Below are positions 9,158 through 20,758 of a stretch of 64,000 nucleotides of DNA, one piece after another. A model generated the notes under the pieces. The model was not told the origin of the DNA and did no database searches. It was given only the letters and a program-made list of their open reading frames with translations. Source of the DNA: JAJNPS01 sp031378845 (GTDB lineage Bacteria; Pseudomonadota; Alphaproteobacteria; Rhodobacterales; Rhodobacteraceae); the NCBI GenBank assembly GCA_031378845.1, contig JANNES010000020.1, positions 393,409-457,408 on the forward strand, read 5' to 3'. The translations under genes and the position numbers were made by a program. Position 1 is the first letter of the stretch. The number at the start of each line of letters is the position of its first letter.

Positions 9158-9692
9158 CATAGGTCTCGTTGCCGCCGATCACCACTTGTTCGCCTTCGTG
9201 CAGTGCGCGACCGTCCGGGCCGCGCCGGATGACCATCGTGGCCTTGCGCCCGCAGTGACAGATCGTGCGCACCTCGCGCATCTCGTCTGCCCACGCGAGC
9301 AGCGCTGCCGAGCCGGGAAAGAGGTTGCCCTGAAAGTCGACCCGCAGCCCGTAGCACATGACCGGAATGCCGAGGTCATCCACCGCGCGCGCCAGTTGCC
9401 AGACCTGATCCTTGGACAGGAACTGGGCCTCGTCGATGAAAACACACGCGACCTCGCTTTGCTTTAGCCGTTCGGCAATCTTGACAAACAGCTCCTCGCT
9501 CAGACCAAAGGTATCCGCAGGCTCGGCAATCCCGATACGGTTTGCGATCCGCCCCTCGCCTGCGCGTTTGTCAAATTGCGCCGTGATGAGATAGGTCTGC
9601 ATCCCGCCTTCGCGATAATTGTGCGAGGCTTGCAAAAGTGCGGTCGATTTTCCCGCATTCATCGTGGAATAGTGAAAGTACAGCTTGGCCAT
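9096..9692 (-). CDS. tdk: Thymidine kinase
   Basis: It phosphorylates thymidine to dTMP with ATP. The 198-residue type II (TK1-like) enzyme has the P-loop MNAGKST near residue 10, the DEAQF motif that contains the Mg/lid region, the YGLRVDFQG lasso segment, a zinc ribbon (CHCGRKATM) completed by CRRHW, and the IGGNETYVSLCR nucleoside-binding loop. The ATG giving MAKLYFHYST is the family start; an upstream in-frame extension is not conserved-looking. It is functionally related to the salvage operon upstream but transcribed separately. Confidence 0.95.
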   Translation of the reverse strand: MAKLYFHYSTMNAGKSTALLQASHNYREGGMQTYLITAQFDKRAGEGRIANRIGIAEPADTFGLSEELFVKIAERLKQSEVACVFIDEAQFLSKDQVWQLARAVDDLGIPVMCYGLRVDFQGNLFPGSAALLAWADEMREVRTICHCGRKATMVIRRGPDGRALHEGEQVVIGGNETYVSLCRRHWRAAMGDATQGPA

Positions 9693-10081
9693 AAGCTGAC
9701 TTACCCGATGGGCGCTCTGGCCTGCAAGAGGAGCTGGACACGTCCGCAAATGTGCAGTCGGTCCAGCCCAAGGTTTTCATGTCTACGTGCCGGCATTCGC
9801 ACGGCTGCTACCCCACCCTTAACAACTGCCAGCACAAGCCCTTGGCATCGCACATACAACCCGGACAGGCCCGCTGTCGGACCATGGTCTGCGACCGGCG
9901 GTTAACCGGCCCCGGACCCAGATCCCAGCGGACCCTCAAGTTTGTCGGCGCTGGGGACGCCAACCACTCTTAACCGGCTCTGAATGTTCAGAACGCCGCA
10001 TCATTCGCAAACTGGCGTCTTGTGCAAAAGGGGAAAACCTGAGACGAATTCCCCAGTTCTGGGCAGTCGGGTCACACGCGT
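9693..10081. other. Intergenic region, no gene recognised
   Basis: About 390 bp lie between the tdk start and the small regulator-like gene. I see no convincing reading frame with recognisable protein character, no tRNA and no clear intrinsic terminator. The segment must contain the tdk promoter on the minus strand and that of the next gene on the plus strand. Confidence 0.5.
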
Positions 10082-10534
10082 ATGAGTATTGAAACCTATC
10101 TCAAGAAACACAGTGAGGCCCTCGTCAAGGATGTCGGCATCGAGGCCGCGTGTGCCCTCACCGGCAAATCGAAGGCGACGCTGGGCCGCTATTACTCGGA
10201 CTCAGATGAACATCGCGACCGGTTCATGCCGATTGATGTCGTCGCACAATTGGAGGCCGCGTCCGAGTTTCCCCATGTGACCGCTGCGTTGGCCGATATG
10301 CGCGGCATCACGCTGTCATATGACACTGATCGCAAGAATTCACCCGCGCATGGGGTCAATCAAGATGTCGTGGCCCTGGCACAACGGTTTGCGATGTTGA
10401 TGAGCGAGTACAACCAGGCCATCGGGGACGGCAAGATCACCACGAACGAAGCCAAGCGGATGTTGCGCGAGACGACCGAGCTGCAAAGGGTCCTGCTGGA
10501 GATGAAACTTAACCTCGAAGACGAAGTCAGCTGA
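10082..10534 (+). CDS. Small CII-like (CP76-type) DNA-binding candidate
   Basis: This 150-residue protein begins MSIETYLKKHSEALVKD. Residues about 15-65 (DVGIEAACALTGKSKATLGRYY and the following MPIDVVAQLEAAS) read like the helix-turn-helix of phage CII-type regulators, which use a short turn and a D-x-L/V helix. The C-terminal half is helical with a heptad-like pattern and could mediate oligomerisation. Such genes occur in Rhodobacterales chromosomes outside prophages. No phage genes are adjacent. The DNA-binding function is inferred from pattern only. Confidence 0.6.
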   Translation: MSIETYLKKHSEALVKDVGIEAACALTGKSKATLGRYYSDSDEHRDRFMPIDVVAQLEAASEFPHVTAALADMRGITLSYDTDRKNSPAHGVNQDVVALAQRFAMLMSEYNQAIGDGKITTNEAKRMLRETTELQRVLLEMKLNLEDEVS

Positions 10535-10698
10535 AGCGACGATGCGCGTCTGATCATGCACCTGGCGGACCAGTTGCCTGGCCGGAGGGTTTCACCCCCC
10601 CGGCGCCTTTGGTGGGATACTTTCATCAGTTGGAATAACCGAGTGACCAAGCCGCCCGAGCATTTCGGATGGCTTGATCAGGTTCATTTGGTCCGCGT

Positions 10699-12060
10699 TC
10701 AGCTTGGACGGCGCTGTTGTGCTGCGTACGGTTTGCCGCCTTCGGACCGGCGTGGAGTGAACGTGCCACCTTGCGGCTTGGCACCGGCGGGGCGACCCTG
10801 GCCATGGGCGGCAGGCCGTTGGCCTTGCGGCTTTGCCGGGGGTTTTGCCCCGGGTTTCTGGCCGCCCTGACGCTGCGGGCGTTGGCCGCGGTTCTGGCCC
10901 GGCTTGGGGCTTGCGGCCACAATATCGGCGGCCCAAGGTGCGCCAGCCAGCACTGGGATCGGCTTTTTCAGCATCTTTTCAATCGCCTGCAGTTCACCCA
11001 TTTCCGCCGGAGCGCAGAACGCGACGGCGGTTCCTTCTGCCCCGGCACGGGCGGTGCGGCCAATGCGGTGAACATAGTTTTCCGGCACATTGGGCAGGTC
11101 GAAGTTATAGACGTGGCGCACCGTCGGGATGTCGATCCCGCGTGCCGCAACATCGGTTGCGACCAGTACGTCCAGCGCGCCGGAACGAAACTCGGACAAA
11201 GTGCGATCGCGCTGGGATTGCGATTTGTTGCCATGGATGGAGCCGACCTTGAAGCCCCATGTCGCGAGCAATTTCATCAGCTTTTCAGAGCCATGCTTGG
11301 TGCGGCCAAAGACCAGCGCCTGTTCGGTCGGATGCTTTTTCAGGTACTCCTCCAACAGGCGCGCCTTGTCGCCATTGGGGATGTAATGCACGCCCTGACT
11401 GATCTTTTCGATCGGTTTGCCCGGAGGAGCCACCTGCACCCGGATCGGATCGCGCAGATAGGTGTCGGCGATTTCCTCGATGTCTTTCGGCATCGTGGCG
11501 GAAAACAGCATGGTCTGGCGCTTTTGCGGGATGTGCTTGGCGATCTTTCGCAACGAATGGATGAAGCCCATGTCGAGCATGTGGTCCGCCTCGTCCAGCA
11601 CCAGATAGGCGCATTTCTCAAGGCTCACATCGCCGCGTTCTAGAAGGTCGATCAGGCGGCCTGGGGTCGCAACCAAAACGTCGGTGCCCTTGCTAAGGGC
11701 TTGAGCTTGCTTGAACAAACTCGCCCCACCGACCACCATGGTGACCTTGACGGCGGTGCCTTTGGTGAACACTTCGAGGTTGTCCTTGATCTGTCCGATC
11801 AACTCGCGGGTCGGCGCAAGGATCAGGGCGCGGACGTTTTTCGGGCCGGGCGGATGGCCGAGGTCGAGGATGCGATGGAGCAGCGGCAGGCCGAACGCCG
11901 CGGTCTTGCCAGTGCCGGTCTGCGCCAGACCCATCAGGTCGCGGCCCGCCATGATGTGCGGGATCGCCTGCGCCTGGATCGGCGTCGGCAACTTTAGGGA
12001 CGTCTTTTCAAGCGCTTTGAGGATTTGCGGGCTAAGGCCCAAGTCTGCAAACGTGGTCAT
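10699..12060 (-). CDS. DEAD-box RNA helicase, RhlE type
   Basis: This ATP-dependent RNA helicase probably acts in ribosome assembly or mRNA turnover. The 453 residues contain the Q motif, motif I AQTGTGKTAAF, Ia PTRELIGQ, II DEAD, III SAT, IV-V with GRTKHG and ATDVAARGIDI, and VI HRIGRTARAG. The core is followed by a basic, Gly/Gln/Pro-rich tail of about 75 residues (PGQNRGQRPQRQ and similar) that typically adds non-specific RNA binding. The RhlE assignment rests on core length and tail. GGAAAG lies upstream of the ATG. Confidence 0.93.
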   Translation of the reverse strand: MTTFADLGLSPQILKALEKTSLKLPTPIQAQAIPHIMAGRDLMGLAQTGTGKTAAFGLPLLHRILDLGHPPGPKNVRALILAPTRELIGQIKDNLEVFTKGTAVKVTMVVGGASLFKQAQALSKGTDVLVATPGRLIDLLERGDVSLEKCAYLVLDEADHMLDMGFIHSLRKIAKHIPQKRQTMLFSATMPKDIEEIADTYLRDPIRVQVAPPGKPIEKISQGVHYIPNGDKARLLEEYLKKHPTEQALVFGRTKHGSEKLMKLLATWGFKVGSIHGNKSQSQRDRTLSEFRSGALDVLVATDVAARGIDIPTVRHVYNFDLPNVPENYVHRIGRTARAGAEGTAVAFCAPAEMGELQAIEKMLKKPIPVLAGAPWAADIVAASPKPGQNRGQRPQRQGGQKPGAKPPAKPQGQRPAAHGQGRPAGAKPQGGTFTPRRSEGGKPYAAQQRRPS

Positions 12061-12475
12061 TTCATATCTTTCCGGCCCCCCGAATGGCGGCCTGATCCGG
12101 GCCCATCGCGGGCGCGGCAGCGGGAAGCGTCACCCCCTCGCACCGGGCCCTTGCCCCGTACCGTGGATGCCGCGGAACCCCTGCGTGACGGTGGGAACCT
12201 TACGTCCGAGGCCTTTCACATGCTCACGCGGCACGGGCACAGGGACTGGGGGGGGAGATGGGGGAAAACGGGGGGGAAGTCAAGGGTGGGGGATGACAGC
12301 GGGAGAGTTCGATGGAAGTCATGTCGCAAGCAGAGCGGACGTATTCTTTGCCGCGCGGGCGGGGGCGTTGCTGGAGGGGCGGAGGACGTAAGGGGGGGAA
12401 ACAATATACGGCGCGTGAAAATCTGCGCTCGGCGAGCGACAAACGCGGTTCGGACCACCATCAAATCCAAAGAAA
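12061..12475. other. 415-bp gene-free stretch upstream of the helicase gene
   Basis: It lies between the helicase start and the 3' end of the NYN gene. No plausible coding frame is visible. Two G-tract clusters on the plus strand (12248-12292 and 12357-12398) dominate its right half. It must hold the helicase promoter and 5' leader on the minus strand. Confidence 0.5.
12248..12292 (+). other. G-quadruplex-like G-tract cluster
   Basis: Five plus-strand G runs of 8, 5, 7, 3 and 5 bases are separated by loops of 1-7 bases, so the G3+N1-7 rule for an intramolecular quadruplex is met with room to spare. A second, looser cluster follows at 12357-12398, with runs of 5, 4 and 7 G among others. Both lie upstream of the helicase gene on its template strand. 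Confidence 0.6.
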
Positions 12476-13108
12476 CTATGGGTGTGCCGGCAACTTGTAT
12501 TTGGCTGGTACCATGATGACCGTCCCGTCGCCCAACGTGTAGCGATCATTAAGTCTGGACGCCTTGATTTTCCCTCGAGGTAGCTCGAACAAGGGTTTCA
12601 TCGATCGGGCCCGAGCGAACCGCCCAGGTGGACACACAACATCGATCAGTTTTGTTCCCGACATTTGCCTTGCCATGGTCACGGCGGTCGTCATGTCCGT
12701 ATCGGCCGAGATGATGATCGCTCGATCAAAAAGGTCTAGAAAAGTGTCTTGAATCAAATGAATAGCGATGTTGACGTCAGTTTCTTTTTCCTCATGTGTT
12801 TGGTACTGCGCCCCGCAAACCTTGCACTTGAGGAACTTCTTTTTGAAGTTGCCTTCGATGAACTTCACACCTTCGCACTGCAACGCAGAAACGTAAGCGC
12901 GATGACGCAACATCGCGTCGGGGATCCACGTAGCAAAAGCCGAGAAGTACTTTACAGTTCTCAGTTCTTCGTCAGCGCGGATGATGCTTTCCGAGAGTCT
13001 TCTCAGGCAAAGCCACTTCAAGCTATCGTCGTGCAAGTCATCGAGCGCGTGGTACAGATTGAAACCGTCAATGTAGACCATCACGCGTCGTCTTGTGTTA
13101 CCTTGCAT
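12476..13108 (-). CDS. NYN-domain (PIN-like) putative ribonuclease
   Basis: This 210-residue protein of the NYN/LabA-DUF88 family has a PIN-like Mg-dependent nuclease fold. The acidic residues expected in the active site are visible: D14 in VYIDGFNLYHAL, D111 in KETDVNIAIHL, and D136/D138 in IISADTDMTTA. An extra C95-x2-C98 pair is present in the middle. Its base composition is clearly lower in GC than the helicase and carB genes on either side, which suggests acquisition. TAGGGG precedes the ATG. It has its own promoter and a hairpin-containing leader (separate entries). Substrate is unknown; members act in RNA processing or defence. Confidence 0.85.
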   Translation of the reverse strand: MQGNTRRRVMVYIDGFNLYHALDDLHDDSLKWLCLRRLSESIIRADEELRTVKYFSAFATWIPDAMLRHRAYVSALQCEGVKFIEGNFKKKFLKCKVCGAQYQTHEEKETDVNIAIHLIQDTFLDLFDRAIIISADTDMTTAVTMARQMSGTKLIDVVCPPGRFARARSMKPLFELPRGKIKASRLNDRYTLGDGTVIMVPAKYKLPAHP

Positions 13109-13121
13109 GAAATCCCCTAAG

Positions 13122-13148
13122 AAAAAGGCCGCGCCTTGCGGCGCGACC
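13122..13148 (-). terminator. Intrinsic terminator/attenuator hairpin in front of the NYN gene
   Basis: Read on the minus strand, a nine-pair GC-rich stem with one mismatch and a four-base loop (13148-13127) is followed by five T residues (13126-13122). It ends 13 bases before the NYN start codon, directly before the ribosome site. It could terminate carB transcription, which ends 120 bp upstream, or act as an attenuator within the NYN leader. Confidence 0.65.
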
Positions 13149-13184
13149 CTATCTCGCTGGATATACCAAACGAGGTGAATACAC

Positions 13185-13214
13185 TCAATATGAGTTCCGT
13201 GACCGCCCTGTCAA
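13185..13214 (-). promoter_or_regulatory. Sigma-70-like promoter of the NYN gene
   Basis: Minus-strand consensus -35 TTGACA (13214-13209) and -10 TATTGA (13190-13185) are separated by 18 bp. The expected start near 13178 gives a leader of about 70 nt that contains the terminator-like hairpin. Confidence 0.55.
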
Positions 13215-13233
13215 CGGAATATGTGGGAAAATG

Positions 13234-13250
13234 GTTCACAAATTGTGAAC
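13234..13250. promoter_or_regulatory. Operator-like palindrome upstream of the NYN promoter
   Basis: A perfect 17-bp inverted repeat, GTTCACAA-A-TTGTGAAC, lies about 20 bp upstream of the -35 box. The position suits an activator or a repressor of a dimeric helix-turn-helix family. The cognate regulator is not evident in the window. Confidence 0.5.
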
Positions 13251-13268
13251 AAAATCTGAAATGTCCCC

Positions 13269-16652
<3,384 letters not shown>

Positions 16653-16685
16653 CTGGCCCCCCACCTGCAGTGCAAAACTTCGCGG

Positions 16686-16713
16686 GTTATAGCCATGCGA
16701 GGGCAGGGCGCAA
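16686..16713 (-). promoter_or_regulatory. Candidate carB promoter
   Basis: On the minus strand, TTGCGC (16713-16708) and TATAAC (16691-16686) are spaced by 16 bp, 34 bases before the carB ATG. The -10 is good; the -35 is weak. Confidence 0.4.
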
Positions 16714-17030
16714 GGGGCGAATGGTGGTTGCCGGGCACGGAAGAAACCGCAGCGGGCGTTCGGGCGGGGCCGGTGGCGGACGGGCGCTGCAAGCAAGTGC
16801 AACACAGGGCCGGACCCGACCTCGGGCGGGTGCGCCAAGGCGGGTTCCGGGCGCTTTATGGTTCAAGGTCTTTTACAGAAGTTCTGCGGACACCGTCTCA
16901 AATGTGCCCTCCCGGGGGGAAGTCGGGCGCGGCCCGGTGGCCCGGCGGTCCGTGCCTTGAGTCCGGGCAAGTGGGGTCGACCGGACATTCGCAAACGGGT
17001 GTCTCTGCCGTTTTGCACCCACATCGCAAC
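16714..17030. other. Gene-free stretch between carB and the APC permease
   Basis: Upstream of the candidate carB promoter I see no plausible gene, RNA or repeat in this roughly 320-bp segment. The terminator of the APC gene lies just beyond its right end. Confidence 0.45.
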
Positions 17031-17058
17031 AAAAAAGCGCGCCGCCGGGGCGACGCGC
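17031..17058 (-). terminator. Intrinsic terminator of the APC permease gene
   Basis: Minus-strand stem GCGCGTCGCC / GGCGGCGCGC (one mismatch) at 17058-17037 is followed by six T residues (17036-17031). It lies about 60 bp after the permease stop. A second GC hairpin at about 17074-17096 has no T tract in this direction. Confidence 0.7.
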
Positions 17059-17116
17059 TGTCTGCTTTAGGCTTGGCCGGGGACTGCCGCCCCCGGCCTT
17101 TCTAGCATTCAGACCG

Positions 17117-18670
17117 TCAGCCTTTTTCGCCGACGGCACGCTCGGCTGCCGCAATCACGGCCTTGCGAGCGGCGATGCGCTCACCCGTCGGCGGGCCTTC
17201 GAAGCGGCGGTTTTCAACCGTGACCCACAGGATAAGCGCCAAGGCGACAAAGCCCAGCACGACCCACAGAACCCGTTCGTTCGGAGGGGCAACGGCGATG
17301 AAGAGGATCACCGCCATGCCGACGACGGACAGAACCGTCACCAGTTTGTAAACGCCCGCAGACATTGCCCAAGGGCCGGGGTTCGGCCATTTGGAGGTAC
17401 CGTAGGCAAAGAGCCCGCAGACCAGCGGTACGGTGAACGACAGAAACAGGAACACGAGGGTGGAGTTGACCACGATCACATAGATCGAGGTGCCGGCCAC
17501 CTTGATCGACATCGCCAGCAGCACATACAGGATGCACAGCACGGTTGCGGTCCAGATCGCGTTGACCGGCGTGCGGTACTTGGGCGAGACCGAGGCCAGA
17601 GCCTTGGACCCGATGGGCATGCCATCATCGCGCGAGAAGGCAAAGAGCATCCGGCTGGCTGACGTGACGGTGGCCAGACCGCACAGGAACTGGGCGATCA
17701 AGATACCGATGTAGAGGATGTTCTTGAGCGCGGTGGGCAGGATCGCATCCATCGTCGCAAAGAACATGCCGAAGCCCTGGCTTGCGGCCACGGCCAGATC
17801 CGGAATGGCCAAAGTGATGGCACAGATCATCAGCCAGCCGATAAGCGACGACCAGACCACCGCGTTGACGATGCCTTTGGGCACCGACATGGCGGCGTTC
17901 TTGGTTTCCTCGGAGGTGTGGGCCGAGGCGTCATAGCCGGTGATCGTGTAGACCGGCAGCAACAGGCACAACAAGAACAGATAGCCCATGTTGTCGCTGG
18001 CCGGAAAGACGTTGCCGCCGGCTTCGCCCGAGTAGTTGGTGAAGGTCCAGAGCCGCGAGATGTCGATCGCCGGGGCGTAGTAGAGGCAGGCCAGCACCAG
18101 AACGGCGGTAGTTGCAAAGATGATATACCCCGACACGTCGGTCAGTATCGTGGTGATCTTGATCCCGAGATGGTTGAACAGTGCCTGGATCGCGGTGATC
18201 ACGGCGACGAAGAGCACGACCTGCATGTCGGTGCCGGTAAAGCCGAACATCCCGCCGAAGGTGCCGGCAAAGAAATAGGCAGTGCCGATGTTGATGGCGC
18301 CCAGCACGGTGATCAGGCCCAGAAGGTTCAACCAAGCCGTGATCCAGCCCCAGAACCGGTTGCCCAGGATCGAGGCCCAGTGATAAAGCCCGCCCGCAGT
18401 TGGAAAGGCCGAGGCGATCTGCGCCATCGCCAGCGCGAACATGCCCGACAGCAGGCAGCCCACGATCCAGCCGATCCCGGCCCCTGCTCCGCCCACCGAC
18501 GAGATGGCTTGGGCGAAAGAGTTGATCCCCCCGCTGAGGATGCAGATGATCGAAAACGAGATGGCGAAGTTCGAAAATTTGGACATCGAGCGCGAAAGTT
18601 CCTGCGCGTAGCCCATGCCGTGCAGGATTTTGACATCCTCGCTCCGGTCTTTGTCGTTGTAGTCTGACAT
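17117..18670 (-). CDS. APC-family amino acid permease
   Basis: This 517-residue inner-membrane transporter has about twelve hydrophobic helices. The first helix region SMSKFSNFAISFSIICILSGG with GGAGAGIGWIVG is typical of the APC superfamily branch that includes bacterial GABA and amino-acid/choline permeases. Polar ends start MSDYNDKDRSED and finish with a basic tail. The ATG at 18670 has AAGGGAA upstream. It stands alone with its own terminator. The substrate (amino acid, GABA or other amine) cannot be decided from sequence. Confidence 0.88.
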   Translation of the reverse strand: MSDYNDKDRSEDVKILHGMGYAQELSRSMSKFSNFAISFSIICILSGGINSFAQAISSVGGAGAGIGWIVGCLLSGMFALAMAQIASAFPTAGGLYHWASILGNRFWGWITAWLNLLGLITVLGAINIGTAYFFAGTFGGMFGFTGTDMQVVLFVAVITAIQALFNHLGIKITTILTDVSGYIIFATTAVLVLACLYYAPAIDISRLWTFTNYSGEAGGNVFPASDNMGYLFLLCLLLPVYTITGYDASAHTSEETKNAAMSVPKGIVNAVVWSSLIGWLMICAITLAIPDLAVAASQGFGMFFATMDAILPTALKNILYIGILIAQFLCGLATVTSASRMLFAFSRDDGMPIGSKALASVSPKYRTPVNAIWTATVLCILYVLLAMSIKVAGTSIYVIVVNSTLVFLFLSFTVPLVCGLFAYGTSKWPNPGPWAMSAGVYKLVTVLSVVGMAVILFIAVAPPNERVLWVVLGFVALALILWVTVENRRFEGPPTGERIAARKAVIAAAERAVGEKG

Positions 18671-18918
18671 GACGTTCCCTTGCTGTTGTATGCCTGGGCT
18701 CCAGAGCCCACAGGGCAGGTTGACCCGCCTCATGACGCACATTCAGCGCGAAAACTTTCAGTCGGGCAAGCGCTGAAACGATTATTACAGGATTTCTGAT
18801 CGCACCTGTGGCAGCGAATGTCGGAAAATCTGGCAAAGGAGGGCGGGATTGCGATGGCGGCAGGCGGTGGTTGGTTCTAACTGACGAGCGGGAACTCTGG
18901 AGGAGCGGGGCGGAGACG

Positions 18919-20058
18919 GTGATCCTTTTGGAACATGGGCCTGCGGGGGCGCCTGCGCATTTTGACAGCGCGGCCGAGGTCGTGGTGGCGTGGACGCCAG
19001 ACGAGCTTGGCCCGGCAATGGCGCGGGCTGAGGCGGCGCGGATGGCCGGTGGCTGGCTTGTCGGCTACGTGGCCTATGAGGCGGGCTATGCGCTGGAGCC
19101 GCGGTTGGCCGCGCTGATGCCGGATCAGCGCGCGGGGCCATTGCTGGTGCTGGGCGTGTTTGATGGCCCCAAGGATGGCGCGGCGGCGTTGGCGATTGCC
19201 GCTGACGAGGGGCGCGGCACCACGATGACAGCGCCCGAGCCCATGGTCCGTCGCGCAGATTATGATGCCGCGATGGCGCGGGTGCTGGCGTGGATCGCGG
19301 CGGGCGATTGCTATCAGGTGAACCTGACCTTTCCGATGGCCGCGCGGTTGATCCGGGGAACGCCGCTTGGTCTTTACGGCGCGTTCCGACGGACCGGGCC
19401 GGTGGGGCACGGGGCTTACGCCGATCTGGGCGTGGGACCCGTGGTGGTCTCACGCTCGCCGGAGTTGTTCTTTCGCCTTGAGGCGGGGGGCCGGATCGTC
19501 GCGCGTCCCATGAAGGGCACCGCCCCGCGGGATGCCGACCCTGTGCGCGATGCAGCGCTTGCGGCGGCGCTGCAGGCAAGCGTGAAGGACCGCGCCGAGA
19601 ATCTGATGATCGTGGATCTTTTGCGCAACGATATCAGTCGGCTGGCGCAGGTGGGATCAGTCAAGGTGCCCGCGCTGTTCGCGATGGAGAAGTATACCAC
19701 CGTGCATCAGATGACCTCGACCATCGAAGGGGTCCTGGCAGAGCCGCCGACCCTGCCCGGTCTGATCGCGGCGCTGTTTCCCTGCGGGTCGGTGACAGGT
19801 GCGCCGAAAATCCGTGCGATGGAAATCATCCGGGCGGTGGAGCCAAGCCCCCGAGGGGTCTATTGCGGCGCGATTGGCTGGATGTCACCCGACGGCCGCG
19901 CAGATTTCTCGGTGGCAATACGCACGCTGTCGGTCGCGGGCAAAGATATCGTGATGAATGTCGGCGGCGGGGTGGTGCATGGCTCCACCGCCGCGGGGGA
20001 ATGGGAGGAGGCGTTGTGGAAAGCGCGCTTCGTGAAGGCGGCCGTCAGCCGGGGTTGA
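18919..20058 (+). CDS. pabB: Aminodeoxychorismate synthase component I
   Basis: It converts chorismate plus ammonia to 4-amino-4-deoxychorismate for folate synthesis. The 379-residue chorismate-binding protein shows AGDCYQVNLTFP, SRSPELFF, the catalytic-loop segment PMKGTAPR, ENLMIVDLLRND, CGSVTGAPKIRAMEII and VNVGGG-like NVGGGVVH. I chose the GTG at 18919 (VILLEHGPAG) because it starts where the conserved N-terminal barrel begins and has GGAG upstream; further upstream codons look non-coding. The 3' end overlaps the lyase gene by 43 bp. Confidence 0.9.
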   Translation: MILLEHGPAGAPAHFDSAAEVVVAWTPDELGPAMARAEAARMAGGWLVGYVAYEAGYALEPRLAALMPDQRAGPLLVLGVFDGPKDGAAALAIAADEGRGTTMTAPEPMVRRADYDAAMARVLAWIAAGDCYQVNLTFPMAARLIRGTPLGLYGAFRRTGPVGHGAYADLGVGPVVVSRSPELFFRLEAGGRIVARPMKGTAPRDADPVRDAALAAALQASVKDRAENLMIVDLLRNDISRLAQVGSVKVPALFAMEKYTTVHQMTSTIEGVLAEPPTLPGLIAALFPCGSVTGAPKIRAMEIIRAVEPSPRGVYCGAIGWMSPDGRADFSVAIRTLSVAGKDIVMNVGGGVVHGSTAAGEWEEALWKARFVKAAVSRG

Positions 20059-20639
20059 AGCTGATCGAGACGATGCTGTGGGATGGCGCTACGTTCCCGC
20101 GGCTGGCCCTGCATCTGGCGCGGCTGGAGGCGGGTTGCCGGACACTGGGTTGGGCGTTCGACCATGGCGCGGTTACCAGCGCGTTGCGTGATCCGTCCGA
20201 CACGCCTGCGCGCGTGCGCCTGACACGGGATTGCGGTGGCGATGTGGCCGTTGAGGTCAGTGCGCTGCCGCCTGCCCGATCCGGTTGGCGGCTGGCGCTT
20301 GCGCCCGCAACCTTGGCGTCCGAAGATCCTTGGCTGGGCGTAAAATCGACCAACCGCAGGGTCTATGACGCTGCCCGCGCAGGCCTGCCCGACAGCATCG
20401 ACGAGGTGATCTTTCTCAATGAACGCGGCGAGGTCTGCGACGGCACCATCACCACGCTGTTCTATGATCGCGGGCTGGGGATGCGCACGCCGCCCTTGAC
20501 GAGCGGGCTGCTGCCCGGCGTCTTGCGGGCCGAGATGGCGGTGCGCCAAGAGGTGCTGATGGCCGAGGACTTGCCGTCGGTCCGGCTTTGGGTCGGCAAT
20601 GCGCTGCGTGGTCTGATCCCGGCGGTCTGGGTAGGCTAA
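20016..20639 (+). CDS. pabC: Aminotransferase class IV, probable 4-amino-4-deoxychorismate lyase
   Basis: It is expected to release p-aminobenzoate from aminodeoxychorismate using PLP. The 207 residues are short for the fold but carry the Lys-containing KSTNRRVYDAA, the E-x-GEVCDGTITTLF block and TPPLTSGLLPGVLR. The GTG at 20016 is preceded by GGGAGGAG at ideal spacing and lies inside pabB, so translation is probably coupled. Context supports PabC over D-amino acid or branched-chain aminotransferases of the same fold. Confidence 0.85.
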   Translation: MESALREGGRQPGLKLIETMLWDGATFPRLALHLARLEAGCRTLGWAFDHGAVTSALRDPSDTPARVRLTRDCGGDVAVEVSALPPARSGWRLALAPATLASEDPWLGVKSTNRRVYDAARAGLPDSIDEVIFLNERGEVCDGTITTLFYDRGLGMRTPPLTSGLLPGVLRAEMAVRQEVLMAEDLPSVRLWVGNALRGLIPAVWVG

Positions 20640-20758
20640 GGTCCGGCCCGGCGCGGGTCGCAGGCATCAATGATCGCTGGGCGACGCGCGAAAAGGGGTA
20701 TAGCAGAGCAGATGCACCTTCAGGACCACCTGCCGGGTGTCTTACAGGCGTCTTGCAG

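Noticed and set aside
17074..17101. GGCCGGGG/CCCCGGCC hairpin followed by TTTCT as a plus-strand terminator
   Set aside because: No plus-strand gene ends to its left, and carB and the APC gene run the other way; the minus-strand terminator at 17031-17058 explains the region better.
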